Notes under the pieces: model-generated
Database searches by the model: none
The model's input: only the letters and a program-made list of their open reading frames with translations
Told to the model about the DNA's origin: nothing
Part shown: piece after piece, positions 1 through 9,000 of the stretch
Layout of the letters: each line of letters starts with the position of its first letter
Position numbering within the stretch: position 1 is the first letter of the stretch
Source of the DNA: JARROD01 sp037384225
Lineage (GTDB): Bacteria; Pseudomonadota; Gammaproteobacteria; Pseudomonadales; Cellvibrionaceae
Length of the DNA: 22,386 nucleotides
Reading direction: 5' to 3'
Assembly (NCBI GenBank): GCA_037384225.1
Contig: JARROD010000145.1
Location: 1-22,386 of the forward strand
Made by a program: the position numbers and the translations under genes

Positions 1-179
1 GCCTTCGATCCGGCGGCCATCCGGGGGTAGTTGGCCCAGACACGCCGCAAGTCCCCCTCCGGGGCCCGGCCCGCCATCACAGATGGCGGGCGTCGGTATC
101 CATGCCTCCGACAGTCTGGGCCAACGACCTCCGGACGTCCGCCTGACACTGTGCCTGCCCCGGGTTATTGAGAAGTTAC
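1..179. repeat. Family A palindromic repeat, copy 1 (left end outside window), interrupted by family C
   Basis: The right end, GGGTTATTGAGAAGTTAC near 162-179, matches the right ends of the copies at 15446-15535 and 17781-17868. Positions 1-23 match the inner left part of those copies (CTTCGATCCGGCGGCCATCC). The left terminal inverted repeat must lie before base 1. The A sequence is split after position 23 by a separate palindromic element and resumes near 133. Together with the other copies this defines a dispersed family with termini of about 20 bp. Confidence 0.8.
24..132. mobile_element. Family C palindromic element nested in repeat A (MITE-like)
   Basis: The ends are inverted repeats: GTTGGCCCAGAC at 30-41 pairs with GTCTGGGCCAAC at 114-125. 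The centre holds a perfect 9-bp hairpin, GCCCGCCAT (69-77) and ATGGCGGGC (83-91), with a 5-nt loop. The flanks GGCCATCCG (15-23) and GGACGTCCG (133-141) agree at 7 of 9 positions, like a decayed target-site duplication. No coding capacity is visible. A related stretch starting GACACGCCG occurs at 17443. Confidence 0.65.
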
Positions 180-180
180 C

Positions 181-625
181 AATTTTTCCTGAAATAATTG
201 AATAAAAATTTTCAATTATTTTGTTGTTTGAACCCAAGTGTGGCGCTATTATCAACCACTCAGCTATCGACGTTCTTTATAAGAAAACGGATAAATAAGT
301 TTTGGGAACTGTACGCTCACCCCCATCAAAAATTTAACTTAGCGGTCATCCTCCAGGATAACGAAGTCGCCGATTGGAAATTTTATAGAAGTTACCAGCC
401 CACAAAAGTCACTAACCCACAAAGTGACTGAATAGACTTATTTTTTTGCTTGTAAAATAGCCCTATGGCTGACAGCCTGAAAATTAACTATTGATCTGGC
501 ATCAAAAACAATTGGCAAAATATATGGTAAACAGGTTGCAATTATTTAAGTTGGTTGTTGAATGTTAATTTCGTAAAGCTCATATTGAAACTGCTTGCAA
601 AAATCCAGCTAGAGATACAAAACAA
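181..625. other. AT-rich intergenic stretch with no supported gene
   Basis: This is 445 bp of AT-rich sequence. One 77-codon frame (198-431, TTG start) has no ribosome binding site and an unconvincing composition, so I do not call it. A weak promoter-like pair, TTGAAT (558-563) and CATATT (581-586) with a 17-bp spacer, lies before the small gene at 626 but matches consensus at only 4 of 6 bases in each box. Confidence 0.5.
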
Positions 626-910
626 ATGAAAAACAACACACAAAATAAAGCGTTGTTTATGTTAATTCCGCATAAAGGCACTCCAAAATTAAAAGATAAA
701 AACACAATCGCAAAGCAAATCGTTAACGTAGAACAAAGTTCAGAATTACCCGGAGACGAATTCAGAGCCTGGGTCGACAGAAACCAGGAAACGCTGGGCG
801 ATGCCAAGGTTATCGACATGCTAATGCTTCGTTGCCGACTGCTGCGTCAATTGGAAGCGTTAAAAATTCGGGAAAGCGCCGCAGCTGAATTAATGAAGCG
901 CCACAACTAA
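626..910 (+). CDS. Small hypothetical protein (94 aa)
   Basis: I do not recognise a family. The frame begins with ATG, preceded by a weak purine stretch (GAGAT, about 11 nt upstream). The protein is soluble, with no signal peptide or membrane segment. Its N-terminal third is basic (KGTPKLKDKN) and its C-terminal half looks helical and charged, with a leucine/arginine-rich stretch (LMLRCRLLRQLEAL) that could form an amphipathic or coiled-coil helix. It stands alone between the repeat at 1-180 and the M13 peptidase, with about 400 bp of empty sequence downstream. The long frame with charged helices makes it more likely real than not, but no function can be given. Confidence 0.5.
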   Translation: MKNNTQNKALFMLIPHKGTPKLKDKNTIAKQIVNVEQSSELPGDEFRAWVDRNQETLGDAKVIDMLMLRCRLLRQLEALKIRESAAAELMKRHN

Positions 911-1255
911 CGTTAATACACTACTTCAGCTAACGTAGACACAAGCGATACCGCTGAGTCAGTAAGCAAACACTACCGAATTAATAAAGGCCCACCGCTG
1001 TTTTTTGAAGGGCCACAGCTATTTTATAGCGCTGTAGACCCAGGCTCCATCTAGTTAGTGGGTTATATTTCGCATATCCTCTTTTCGGTTAAAAATAACC
1101 CGTTAAGAAAAGGGTGTGTGTGGTAATGAACCCGCAGAGGAGACTGATATTGCCACGCTGGATTTTCTATAACAGTTTTTATCCACAGCCCCGCCCGGAT
1201 TCAGGGTGGATTGAGCTGCTCCTCCTGAAAAAGTATACTTCCCGCCAGTCCCTCC
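911..1255. other. Intergenic stretch; only small inverted repeats
   Basis: No supported gene is present. A 65-codon frame at 1114-1311 has arginine/proline-rich, non-protein-like content and is left out. An inverted repeat, GGGTTATATTT (1060-1070) against AAAAATAACCC (1091-1101), pairs at 10 of 11 positions with a 20-nt loop. GGCCC near 989 could pair with GGGCC near 1009. Neither is followed by a T-run that would make a convincing terminator. Confidence 0.4.
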
Positions 1256-1283
1256 TTGCGTTCAACGACGTGCCTTGTATAAA
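1256..1283 (+). promoter_or_regulatory. Candidate sigma-70 promoter for the M13 peptidase gene
   Basis: TTGCGT (1256-1261) and TATAAA (1278-1283) are 16 bp apart. Transcription would start near 1290, just ahead of the AAAGGGG ribosome binding site and the ATG at 1311. This placement argues against the upstream in-frame TTG at 1275, which would lie inside the promoter. Confidence 0.45.
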
Positions 1284-1310
1284 AGTAACAGGGGCAAAGG
1301 GGTGCTCATA

Positions 1311-3401
1311 ATGTTGAACAGTATGATGAGAAAGGTAATTCGACGAATGAAACTCACGGTAAATACACTCCACTACGGCATTGCCCTATACGCTATACTG
1401 GCGCTTTCCGGCTGCACCATGCCAACTGACAACTCCGTCACTAAGGCGGCAACAACACGCCCCTCGGGGATAGATAACGCGGGTATGGACACTACCATCC
1501 GGGCTCAGGACGATTTTTTCGGCCATATGAACGGCAGCTGGATTGAGAACACTGAGATCCCCGCTGATAAATCCAGTTGGGGCGCTTTTCATAAACTGCA
1601 CGACCAAAGCCAGAAAGACATTAAAGCCATAGTCGAAGAGGTCTCAACCGCCGCCAGCAGCGAGGACGCGATCCGAATCGCCAATCTGTACAAGAGTTTC
1701 ATGAACCAGGAGCGTATCGAAGCCCTGGGTCTAACCCCGCTGCGCAAAGAACTGGCCAGTATCGCCGCACTCGATTCCACAGACAAGGTGATGAACCATT
1801 TCTCCACCGCTTATGCGCAGGGCTACGACTCACCGTTAGGATTCTGGGTCTACGCCGACCAGAAAGATCCGAACACAAATATTGTTTATTTCAGCCAAGG
1901 CGGTCTCGGACTCGGCAACCGCGATTACTACTTCGATGAGTCGGAAAAAGGGCGGGGAATCCTCGAAAAATACACCGCGTATATCACCAAACTGCTCACA
2001 CTCGCCGGCGATAAACAGGCGCAGCAGAGCGCCGCCGACATACTCACCCTGGAAACCGCCCTGGCCAAACATCACTGGACCAAGGAGGACAACCGTAACG
2101 CCGATAAAACCTACAATAAATTCAACCATAAAGAACTGCGGGCGCTGATGGCGGACTTCTCCTGGGACAGCTACCTCAGTGACTTCAACATGGCCGGCGA
2201 AACGGATTTTATCGTCTACCAGCCATCCTATTTCAAACAGTTGACCGAAGTGGCGGCGCAATACGACCCGGTCACTTGGCAGGCATACTTCCGCTTTCAT
2301 CTACTCGACAGCTACGCCAATTACCTGAGCGAAGACTTTAATCAAGCCAAATTCGACTTTCGCAACCACGAGCTTCAGGGCCAGGAGGAACAGGCTCCAC
2401 GCTGGAAGCGGGCCATCGATACCCTCAACGGCAGTGTCGGTGAACTGCTGGGCAAACTTTACGTGGAAAAACACTTCCCCCCGGAAGCCAAACAGCGCAT
2501 GGAGGCCCTGGTTGAGAATCTCAAACGCGCTTACGCCGATTCCATTAAACAACTCGACTGGATGAGTGACACGACCAAACAGGCAGCACTGAAAAAGCTG
2601 GGCACCTTTACGACCAAAATCGGCTATCCGGACAAGTGGCGTAGCTACGACAGTTTGACTTTTACCAGCGACAACCTGGTCGAGAATATCAAGCGTGTCA
2701 ATACATTCGACATCGACTACATGCTGGCGAAACTGGGTAAGCCCGTAGACCGCAGCGAGTGGGGTATGACCCCGCAAACTGTCAACGCCTACTACAATCC
2801 CGTGCTCAACGAGATTGTCTTCCCCGCCGCTATTTTGCAGCCTCCATTTTTCGATATGAGCGCTGACGATGCGGTCAATTACGGCGGTATCGGTGCCGTT
2901 ATCGGCCACGAAATAGGCCACGGGTTTGATGACCAGGGTTCAAAGTACGATGGCGATGGCAAACTCCAGAACTGGTGGCAGGCAGAGGATCGGGAGCAGT
3001 TCCAAAAACGTACACAGGCGTTGGTTGCGCAATACAGCGCTTTTGAAGCCCTGCCTGGTGAGTTTGTCAATGGCGAGTATACGCTCGGAGAGAATATCGG
3101 CGATCTGGGTGGTTTGAGCATTGCCTACAAGGCTTATGAACTTTCCCTCAATGGCAAGCCTTCTCCGGTCATTGAGGGCTATACAGGGGAGCAGCGGGTG
3201 TTTTTGGGTTGGGCCCAGGTCTGGCGCACCAAATATCGCCAGGAGATGTTGAGCCAGAGACTGAAAAACGATCCCCATTCGCCAGCGCGTTTTCGGGTTA
3301 ATGGTACAGTAGCCAATATTCCCGCTTTTTATGACGCTTTTGAGGTGAAAAAAGGCGATAAATTGTATTTACCACCGGAGCAGCGCGTTAAGATTTGGTG
3401 A
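1311..3401 (+). CDS. M13-family (neprilysin/PepO-like) zinc metallopeptidase, lipoprotein
   Basis: This is a zinc endopeptidase of family M13, which cleaves peptides and is probably anchored to an envelope membrane as a lipoprotein facing the periplasm. The N-terminus has a hydrophobic segment ending in a lipobox, LSGC, with the acylated Cys at residue 35. The catalytic HEIGH lies at 533-537. The third zinc ligand is Glu594 in GENIGDLGG, with Asp598 as the supporting acid. NAYYNP and the stretch before HEIGH (EIVFPAAILQPPFF) are family hallmarks. At 696 aa the length is normal for the family. The ATG at 1311 is chosen because AAAGGGG lies about 8 nt upstream; the ATG at 1347 would give a more typical 23-residue signal and is an alternative. 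The gene is monocistronic, with its own promoter and terminator. Confidence 0.95.
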   Translation: MLNSMMRKVIRRMKLTVNTLHYGIALYAILALSGCTMPTDNSVTKAATTRPSGIDNAGMDTTIRAQDDFFGHMNGSWIENTEIPADKSSWGAFHKLHDQSQKDIKAIVEEVSTAASSEDAIRIANLYKSFMNQERIEALGLTPLRKELASIAALDSTDKVMNHFSTAYAQGYDSPLGFWVYADQKDPNTNIVYFSQGGLGLGNRDYYFDESEKGRGILEKYTAYITKLLTLAGDKQAQQSAADILTLETALAKHHWTKEDNRNADKTYNKFNHKELRALMADFSWDSYLSDFNMAGETDFIVYQPSYFKQLTEVAAQYDPVTWQAYFRFHLLDSYANYLSEDFNQAKFDFRNHELQGQEEQAPRWKRAIDTLNGSVGELLGKLYVEKHFPPEAKQRMEALVENLKRAYADSIKQLDWMSDTTKQAALKKLGTFTTKIGYPDKWRSYDSLTFTSDNLVENIKRVNTFDIDYMLAKLGKPVDRSEWGMTPQTVNAYYNPVLNEIVFPAAILQPPFFDMSADDAVNYGGIGAVIGHEIGHGFDDQGSKYDGDGKLQNWWQAEDREQFQKRTQALVAQYSAFEALPGEFVNGEYTLGENIGDLGGLSIAYKAYELSLNGKPSPVIEGYTGEQRVFLGWAQVWRTKYRQEMLSQRLKNDPHSPARFRVNGTVANIPAFYDAFEVKKGDKLYLPPEQRVKIW

Positions 3402-3408
3402 TCGAATT

Positions 3409-3452
3409 GGGCTTATGGATAGTCCATCATATCCATAAGCCCATAATTTTTT
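3409..3452 (+). terminator. Intrinsic terminator after the M13 peptidase gene
   Basis: A perfect 12-bp stem, GGGCTTATGGAT (3409-3420) and ATCCATAAGCCC (3431-3442), has a 10-nt loop and is followed by a six-T run at 3447-3452. It starts 8 nt after the stop codon. There is no T-run on the other strand, so it mainly serves the plus strand. Confidence 0.9.
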
Positions 3453-3543
3453 ATTCTTTAACTTTTAGCTGGGTCGTTTTTTAACCTAGCCAACAGCCAG
3501 GACGGTAAACCTCTCTAAGTACCGTGCACGGTCCTGGTATGGT

Positions 3544-5238
3544 CTAAGGACACTGTCCAGACGCAAAAAAACCTTCCTCTGTTTCTTTTACCCAACTGAA
3601 AGTATAAATATTTGCCAGCCCCAAATTATCGCCGCCGCCAACTGTGATCGCATAACCCAGATCCGGGGCTGCGCGGCCGGCCTGAATATGATTCCAGTTG
3701 CTGTCTTCCCAGTCATGGCATTCAAAATCCCCCGTACCGCCGCTGCAGGCCGTTAACCTAGCACTGTACCACTCGCCGGGCGTACCCTCATATAAAGTAA
3801 TTTGGGACCAGGAATCGTAGGACTTACCGATTGCCACCCGGTCCGATTTCGTCAGCGCCTCCAAGTCGAAAAGGCCGCCTTTAACAGCCCTTGCCTCGGC
3901 AATATGTGCGCTCGGTGAGGCGCTGACAACAGCGCAGGTTTCAGCCGGCGCAGAGGGGTCCACGACAAGGATTGTGCGGGATCGGACGGCTGTATTGCCG
4001 TCTCCATCTTCGGCGGTGTAGGTGCAATAATATTCTCCGACTGTATTGGTATCCACAAGGCAATCGGCGCTGACAGTCAGTTGTCCATCCTCCAGATCCG
4101 TCGCGGAGGCGCCGGGGTCGCTAAAACTATCACCGATATTAATCTGCAAAGGGTTTTCACCCAGCAGGGTTATACTTGGTGTACCTATGGGGGCACCGTT
4201 GCCGTCCCGACTGTGGCGATTGAAAAAATCCACGATTAAGGCGGGGTAGTCCGGGCCTTTTTTTACGGTGTAGGTATCGATATTGCCCGCGCTCCCCGCC
4301 ACCCAGTAATGGCCGTAATCATTGTCGCCGCTGCTTGGTGTTTGCAGTGGGCCGTCGAAAAAAACAGTTTCAACCGTAGTCTGGTTTGTTTCGCTGTCGG
4401 CGTAGTATGTGTGGAGGCAATCGTAATTGTGTTCAGAGTAGAATTCACAGTTCACTTCCTGGACTTTTGTGCCGCCGAATAACCGCAGATGCAGGTCGCG
4501 GATATTGCGGCCGGCGGGCTGTTGTACGACACAGTCGTTGTCGTTTTGCAAGACCATGATCGGAATGGCGTAATCGTTGTTCAACTCTTGGGTCGCGCTG
4601 TTGGCGGAGCTGTTAATCGATTTGAACTGTGGTGAGCCCCAGCATCCGGCGAGGGAAACGGAGCTGGAGGTTTCGCTATAGGCCAGTCCGGATGCGACGG
4701 CTGCCGCTGACCAGTATTCGTTGTGGGTGATAGCGGCGATTTCCGCCATGGCACCACCGGCGGAAAAACCGGCAATAAAACGCTGTTGCGGGTCAATGTT
4801 GTAGTTACTCTCCACCTCCAGCGCCAGTTGGTGTAGGTCTTCCGGTTCTCCTTGTTCGGCGTGGATATGCTGATCGAACCAGAAACCCCAGCAGTTTTCG
4901 CTGCGCTGGCCGTCGTAACTGGTGATCGACGGTGTTACGAGAATAAATCCGTTGCTGTCGGCCGCCGCCTGAAAGCCCCAGTTGTCCATGCTATCGGTGC
5001 CATCCTGCACACAGCCGTGCAACACCATGACCAGCGGTGCTGCCGCGGTTAAACCGCTGGGGCGGTAAACCTGGTAGTTTCTGTCCCTGGAGCCGGAATA
5101 ATTTTTTGCATTAAAGGTATAGTTACTGATTGTGCCGGCATATATTTGTTGACAAAAAAATCCATAGAAAAATAGACAAACCAGGCAACTGAGTCTCTTT
5201 CCATATGAAATATTATTTGTTAATGGAATTTTTAACAT
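3544..5238 (-). CDS. Secreted PHB-depolymerase-family esterase with Ig-like and extra C-terminal domain
   Basis: This is an extracellular serine esterase of the Esterase_phd type (polyhydroxyalkanoate depolymerase, or feruloyl/acetyl-xylan esterase relatives). A basic N-terminus and hydrophobic core give a signal peptide, probably cut near residue 34 (IYAG). The catalytic domain covers about 40-345. It has the oxyanion motif VLHGC (72-76), nucleophile Ser159 in GFSAGG, likely Asp235 in QNDNDCV and His310 in DYGHYW. ENCWGFWF also fits the family. Residues 355-427 resemble a DUF5011/Ig-like module (GDSFSDPGASATDLEDG). Residues 434-564 form a cysteine-containing domain that I cannot name, perhaps for substrate binding. 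The substrate cannot be told from sequence: a polyester or a plant cell-wall ester are both possible. Start codon: GGGTG about 8 nt upstream. Confidence 0.9.
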   Translation of the reverse strand: MLKIPLTNNISYGKRLSCLVCLFFYGFFCQQIYAGTISNYTFNAKNYSGSRDRNYQVYRPSGLTAAAPLVMVLHGCVQDGTDSMDNWGFQAAADSNGFILVTPSITSYDGQRSENCWGFWFDQHIHAEQGEPEDLHQLALEVESNYNIDPQQRFIAGFSAGGAMAEIAAITHNEYWSAAAVASGLAYSETSSSVSLAGCWGSPQFKSINSSANSATQELNNDYAIPIMVLQNDNDCVVQQPAGRNIRDLHLRLFGGTKVQEVNCEFYSEHNYDCLHTYYADSETNQTTVETVFFDGPLQTPSSGDNDYGHYWVAGSAGNIDTYTVKKGPDYPALIVDFFNRHSRDGNGAPIGTPSITLLGENPLQINIGDSFSDPGASATDLEDGQLTVSADCLVDTNTVGEYYCTYTAEDGDGNTAVRSRTILVVDPSAPAETCAVVSASPSAHIAEARAVKGGLFDLEALTKSDRVAIGKSYDSWSQITLYEGTPGEWYSARLTACSGGTGDFECHDWEDSNWNHIQAGRAAPDLGYAITVGGGDNLGLANIYTFSWVKETEEGFFASGQCP

Positions 5239-5263
5239 GATATGAACACCCGCTTAATTATGT

Positions 5264-5320
5264 TATACCCAAAGCGAAGGGGCGTGCTCTGGAAATCTCA
5301 ATATCAAACGCTTTGGTATA
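5264..5320. repeat. Inverted repeat between esterase and rhomboid genes
   Basis: TATACCCAAAGCG (5264-5276) pairs with CGCTTTGGTATA (5309-5320), with one unpaired base and a 32-nt loop. The second arm overlaps the stop codon of the rhomboid gene (5304-5306). It lies just upstream of the esterase start at 5238 and could act on the rhomboid transcript end, on the esterase promoter, or both. There is no T-run of terminator type. Confidence 0.55.
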
Positions 5321-6005
5321 CCCTATCCTTGCATAAATTTTCGAGCTCAGGACCTTTTAGAGCGGTATTTTCAGGGGCGCGCGCAGATTTTTCTAACCGG
5401 AGCATAGCTATCCCTATGTGAGGATTAGAAAAATTGAGCACGACCCTGAAAATGCGTTTTCTGACACGTTCGTATCGTCGGGTTTTCGCCGTCAGCAGTG
5501 CGCAAATAACCCCCGCAACAGCGCCAAACAAATGCGATTCAAATGAAACGCCGGGTCTTCCCGGCAAAACACCGTAGAACATACCACCGTAAAAGAAAAT
5601 GACAAAAACGGCAATGACAATATTGATAAACCGGTGGTCAAACCAGGCCATGGCTATTGTCAGGCTCCACAAACCGAATATCCAGCCACTGGCGCCAATG
5701 TGAATCGCCGGGCGAGCAAACAGCCAAACCATCAAACCGGTTAAGGTGATGATTATAAAACTGCTCCACAGGTAAAACTTTATTCCCCGCAACAGACACA
5801 GGCCGCTGAAAACCATCAGCCCAATCAGGTTATTGACCAGGTGGGCGGTGTTTCCATGTAATAAGGGGGCAGAATAAATATGGGGGAGCGTTTCAACAAC
5901 CCGGGGAAAAATACCGAACCGGGAAAGTTGGTAGCCGGTAAATATATTCAAAAAATGTATGCCACTGATCACAGCGGCCAAGATGAGCAAAACTCTGATT
6001 TTCAA
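5304..6005 (-). CDS. Rhomboid-family intramembrane serine protease
   Basis: Rhomboids cleave membrane proteins within the bilayer using a Ser-His dyad. The sequence has about six hydrophobic segments. The nucleophile motif GASG places Ser at 106, and ESHLFGAVAG places the catalytic His at 158. HGNTAHLVNN at 50-59 matches the conserved His/Asn region of the second transmembrane helix. The roughly 55-residue tail after the last helix is basic and soluble. The gene lies 88 bp downstream of the AAA ATPase on the same strand, so it may belong to the membrane island, cutting or quality-controlling membrane proteins there. The upstream GGAG is about 16 nt from the ATG, so the ribosome binding site is weak and start choice is less certain. 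Confidence 0.88.
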   Translation of the reverse strand: MKIRVLLILAAVISGIHFLNIFTGYQLSRFGIFPRVVETLPHIYSAPLLHGNTAHLVNNLIGLMVFSGLCLLRGIKFYLWSSFIIITLTGLMVWLFARPAIHIGASGWIFGLWSLTIAMAWFDHRFINIVIAVFVIFFYGGMFYGVLPGRPGVSFESHLFGAVAGVICALLTAKTRRYERVRKRIFRVVLNFSNPHIGIAMLRLEKSARAPENTALKGPELENLCKDRVYQSV

Positions 6006-6093
6006 TTATTTTTCACTCCGATCACTTGCCGAAAGCACGCGTCGCCACATGAAAGTCGGGCCGGTTGTGCGCGCAGATGTTCGCAATCTTTAT

Positions 6094-9000
6094 TTATTCA
6101 CTTGCTTTTTTAACTTCATCAACGACTGAATTGACGGTTTTATTAGCACTCTTTTTACCCACTGTGACACTCGTTTCCAAGCTGCGCAGTTGTGCGGAAA
6201 TATCTTTCATTTTATCGTGGGTGCGCAAATCTATCTCAAGCTTTTTATCCATACTGCGAACCAGTGGAAATATACTGTGTTCAATCGTTTCCGCCAGAAC
6301 GCGCAGCAGCTTATCCATGCCGGGCACCGGTTGATTAACGACTTCAACATTGGGTTTGTTGACCGCCACCAGTTTAACCAGTTTTTCCAGCGCCAGTGTT
6401 ACCGATGTCAGTTCACTTTCCGCCGCCGGTTGCTCAGCGCTTCGTTGCGACTGTAACAGCAACCCTTTGCTGATATGGGTGAGACTCTGTACACCTTCAG
6501 CCATATCCTTCAACTGCACCACGATCTTGCCCGCTACGTCGGCATCATCGCCCCCCATCGCTTTGTTACGCAAAAAATCCTTTTTTATCTCTCCCCAGCG
6601 ACTTTGCTCGGCAGCGGTCATATTTCCGCGCAGCTCTGCCAACTTCAGAAGATTTTCCTCGGCTCCCGATGTCAGCAGTTGCGATTCACCAATATAGTGA
6701 TCCTCAATCATTTGCATCAGTTCCCGCTCATTCATGACCGCCGACACTTTTTCCGCCATTTTGTTCATATTGCGGTAACTGCCCTGCAGTTTGAACGGCG
6801 GCTCGGTACGGTATTTATCACTTTGCGCCGCCGAGGCAATATACTGCTGGTTAATGTTCAACACCACACGCTGAACCTTAAACAGCATGCGCAAGACAGC
6901 CGTGATTTCGTTGATTTCCGCCCCGCTGTACTGGTGCGACAAGTTAGTGGTGGTGACTTCTTCCGCCCTGGCCATGTCTATCAGTTTGTAGATATCGCTC
7001 ATGTCCCGCGTTGCCAAAGGCGCAAGCACGGGATTAGACGTTAGACAGTTTTCTATATAACTCAAGGAGAACTGCTCATCCATACCACCGAGTACATCCC
7101 CCAGATTATAAATATCCGCACGGTTGGCCAGCATGTCCGGAATTTTAAAGACTTGCCCGGATTCCGTATAAGGGTTGCCGGCCATAACCACACAGAATTT
7201 TTTCCCCCGCATATCGTAGGTTTTTGTTTTGCCTTTCCAGACACCTTCGATACGCCGGGTTCCATCACATAGTGATATAAACTTCTGTAGAAATTCCGGG
7301 TGGGTATGCTGAATATCGTCCAGATACAACATCACATTGCTGCCCATTTCCAGCCCGAGATTCAGCTTTATCAGTTCCTGCCGCGCCGTAGCATTGGGCG
7401 CTTGCTCAGGGTCGAGTGAGAGCACTTCGTGGCCCAGCGAAGGACAGTTGATTTTCATAAAAATCAGCCCCAGGCGGTTGGCAACGTATTCCATCAGCGT
7501 TGTCTTGCCGTATCCGGGCGGGGAAATCATCATCAAAAGCCCCATCAAATCCGTGCGTCTGCTTTCACCGACACTACCCACCTGTTTGGCCAGGTTATCA
7601 CCGATGATGGGCAGATAGGCTTCGTCGATTAGGCGGTTGCGTACAAATGAACTCAAGGGTTTTGGCTTGAGCTCTTCCAGACGCAGTTTTTCCCGTTCCC
7701 GCTGTACTATCTCCTGGCGAACCTGTAGGTATTTATAAAAGTTCGGCACATACACATCACGATGTTGTTCCATGCGCTGCCAATATTCATCCACGGCGAG
7801 GTTGAGCTGACGATTGCCGATAGTGGGATGTTCACCCAGCAAGCCATCGATCTGCAGTTCCAGATCGGTTTCGGTAGCGCGTCTATCGATGCGTTGATCA
7901 CCGTTGATAAGCGCCACCGCTTCAGGAATATAACGCCGCAAAGCCTGCAGGTTTTTATTCTCGACCAACGCCACCAACCACGCCGAGGTCAGGTTCCAAC
8001 GCTCATCCGGGCGCCCCTGCAGTTTTTCGAGCGCGACACTGTATTGCCGCCAGGTATCAGTATCGAGCGCCCGCTTTAGCTCATCGACCAGCCGCTGGGC
8101 GTATTTACTGCCGACAAACGCGGTACGCTCCCGCTCCAGTTCGGCCACCAGGTAGCGCGCCGCACGACTGATATCCGCTTCACTCACCGCAATAGGGTAG
8201 TGCTCAAAAAACACCGTCAGCGCTTTGCGGACCTCCGTCACCAGCAGATCGCTGGCATCACCGCTGGAAAAATGCTGCTGCATCAGCGCCGCCGACCGCG
8301 CGCGTTGCGTCCAGGTTTCATATCGTGACTGCCAGTGTTCGCGCTTCGAGCCATGGCGGCGCTCCACCTCCGCGAGCATTTTCGTTGGCGACGGCGAAAC
8401 CACTGTATTCGGCAGATTGTTCAACAGTTTAATATTGGCCCAGAACACCTGCGCCAAACCGCGGCACAATGGGTCAAAGCAGAGTAAGTCTGCACTGTCG
8501 ATGGCAGGTACCAGGCTGCTTAGGATGCGCGTCGCATCGTGATCGTGAATGCCTTTTTCATAAGCTTCTTTATAGCGTGGGGCGGCAAAGTCAGACACCA
8601 GTCTATCCAGTTTTCCCTGATCCCTGAGTGACTCCCGCAGCAGCGTCAGAGACAGGCCGTGGCGACCGTCGCGGGCTGCATCCAGTATCAACCAGGCCAG
8701 GTATTCGGCGCGGTAAACTGTTGCGCTTTCCGATTCCAGCGAGACATCCCAGTAGTCTTTTAAAGCCAAGAGGTCCGGGTGCGTTATCTGTTCGAAATAA
8801 TCCGTGCCGATCAAATGTGTGTAGAGCTTGCCCTCCCGCGGTATTATCGTCAAATCCAGTTCCTGCATATTGACACTGAATTTGTGCCTCGGACCCAGCT
8901 TGATAACCCGGCCGCCGTCCTCAAAAATATCGCTTTTATCCCGCAGCCCCCGCAGTGCCTGATCTTTTATCGCGTTGAAACGCGACTCCACATCGTCGGC

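Noticed and set aside
198..431. 77-codon plus-strand frame with TTG start
   Set aside because: No ribosome binding site, AT-rich low-information composition and no recognisable protein features.
1114..1311. 65-codon frame upstream of the M13 peptidase
   Set aside because: It overlaps the likely promoter and ribosome binding site of the peptidase gene, and its composition is unlike a protein.
1836..2921. Two long minus-strand frames opposite the M13 peptidase gene
   Set aside because: They are mirror frames of a well-supported conserved gene; no start signals or family features.
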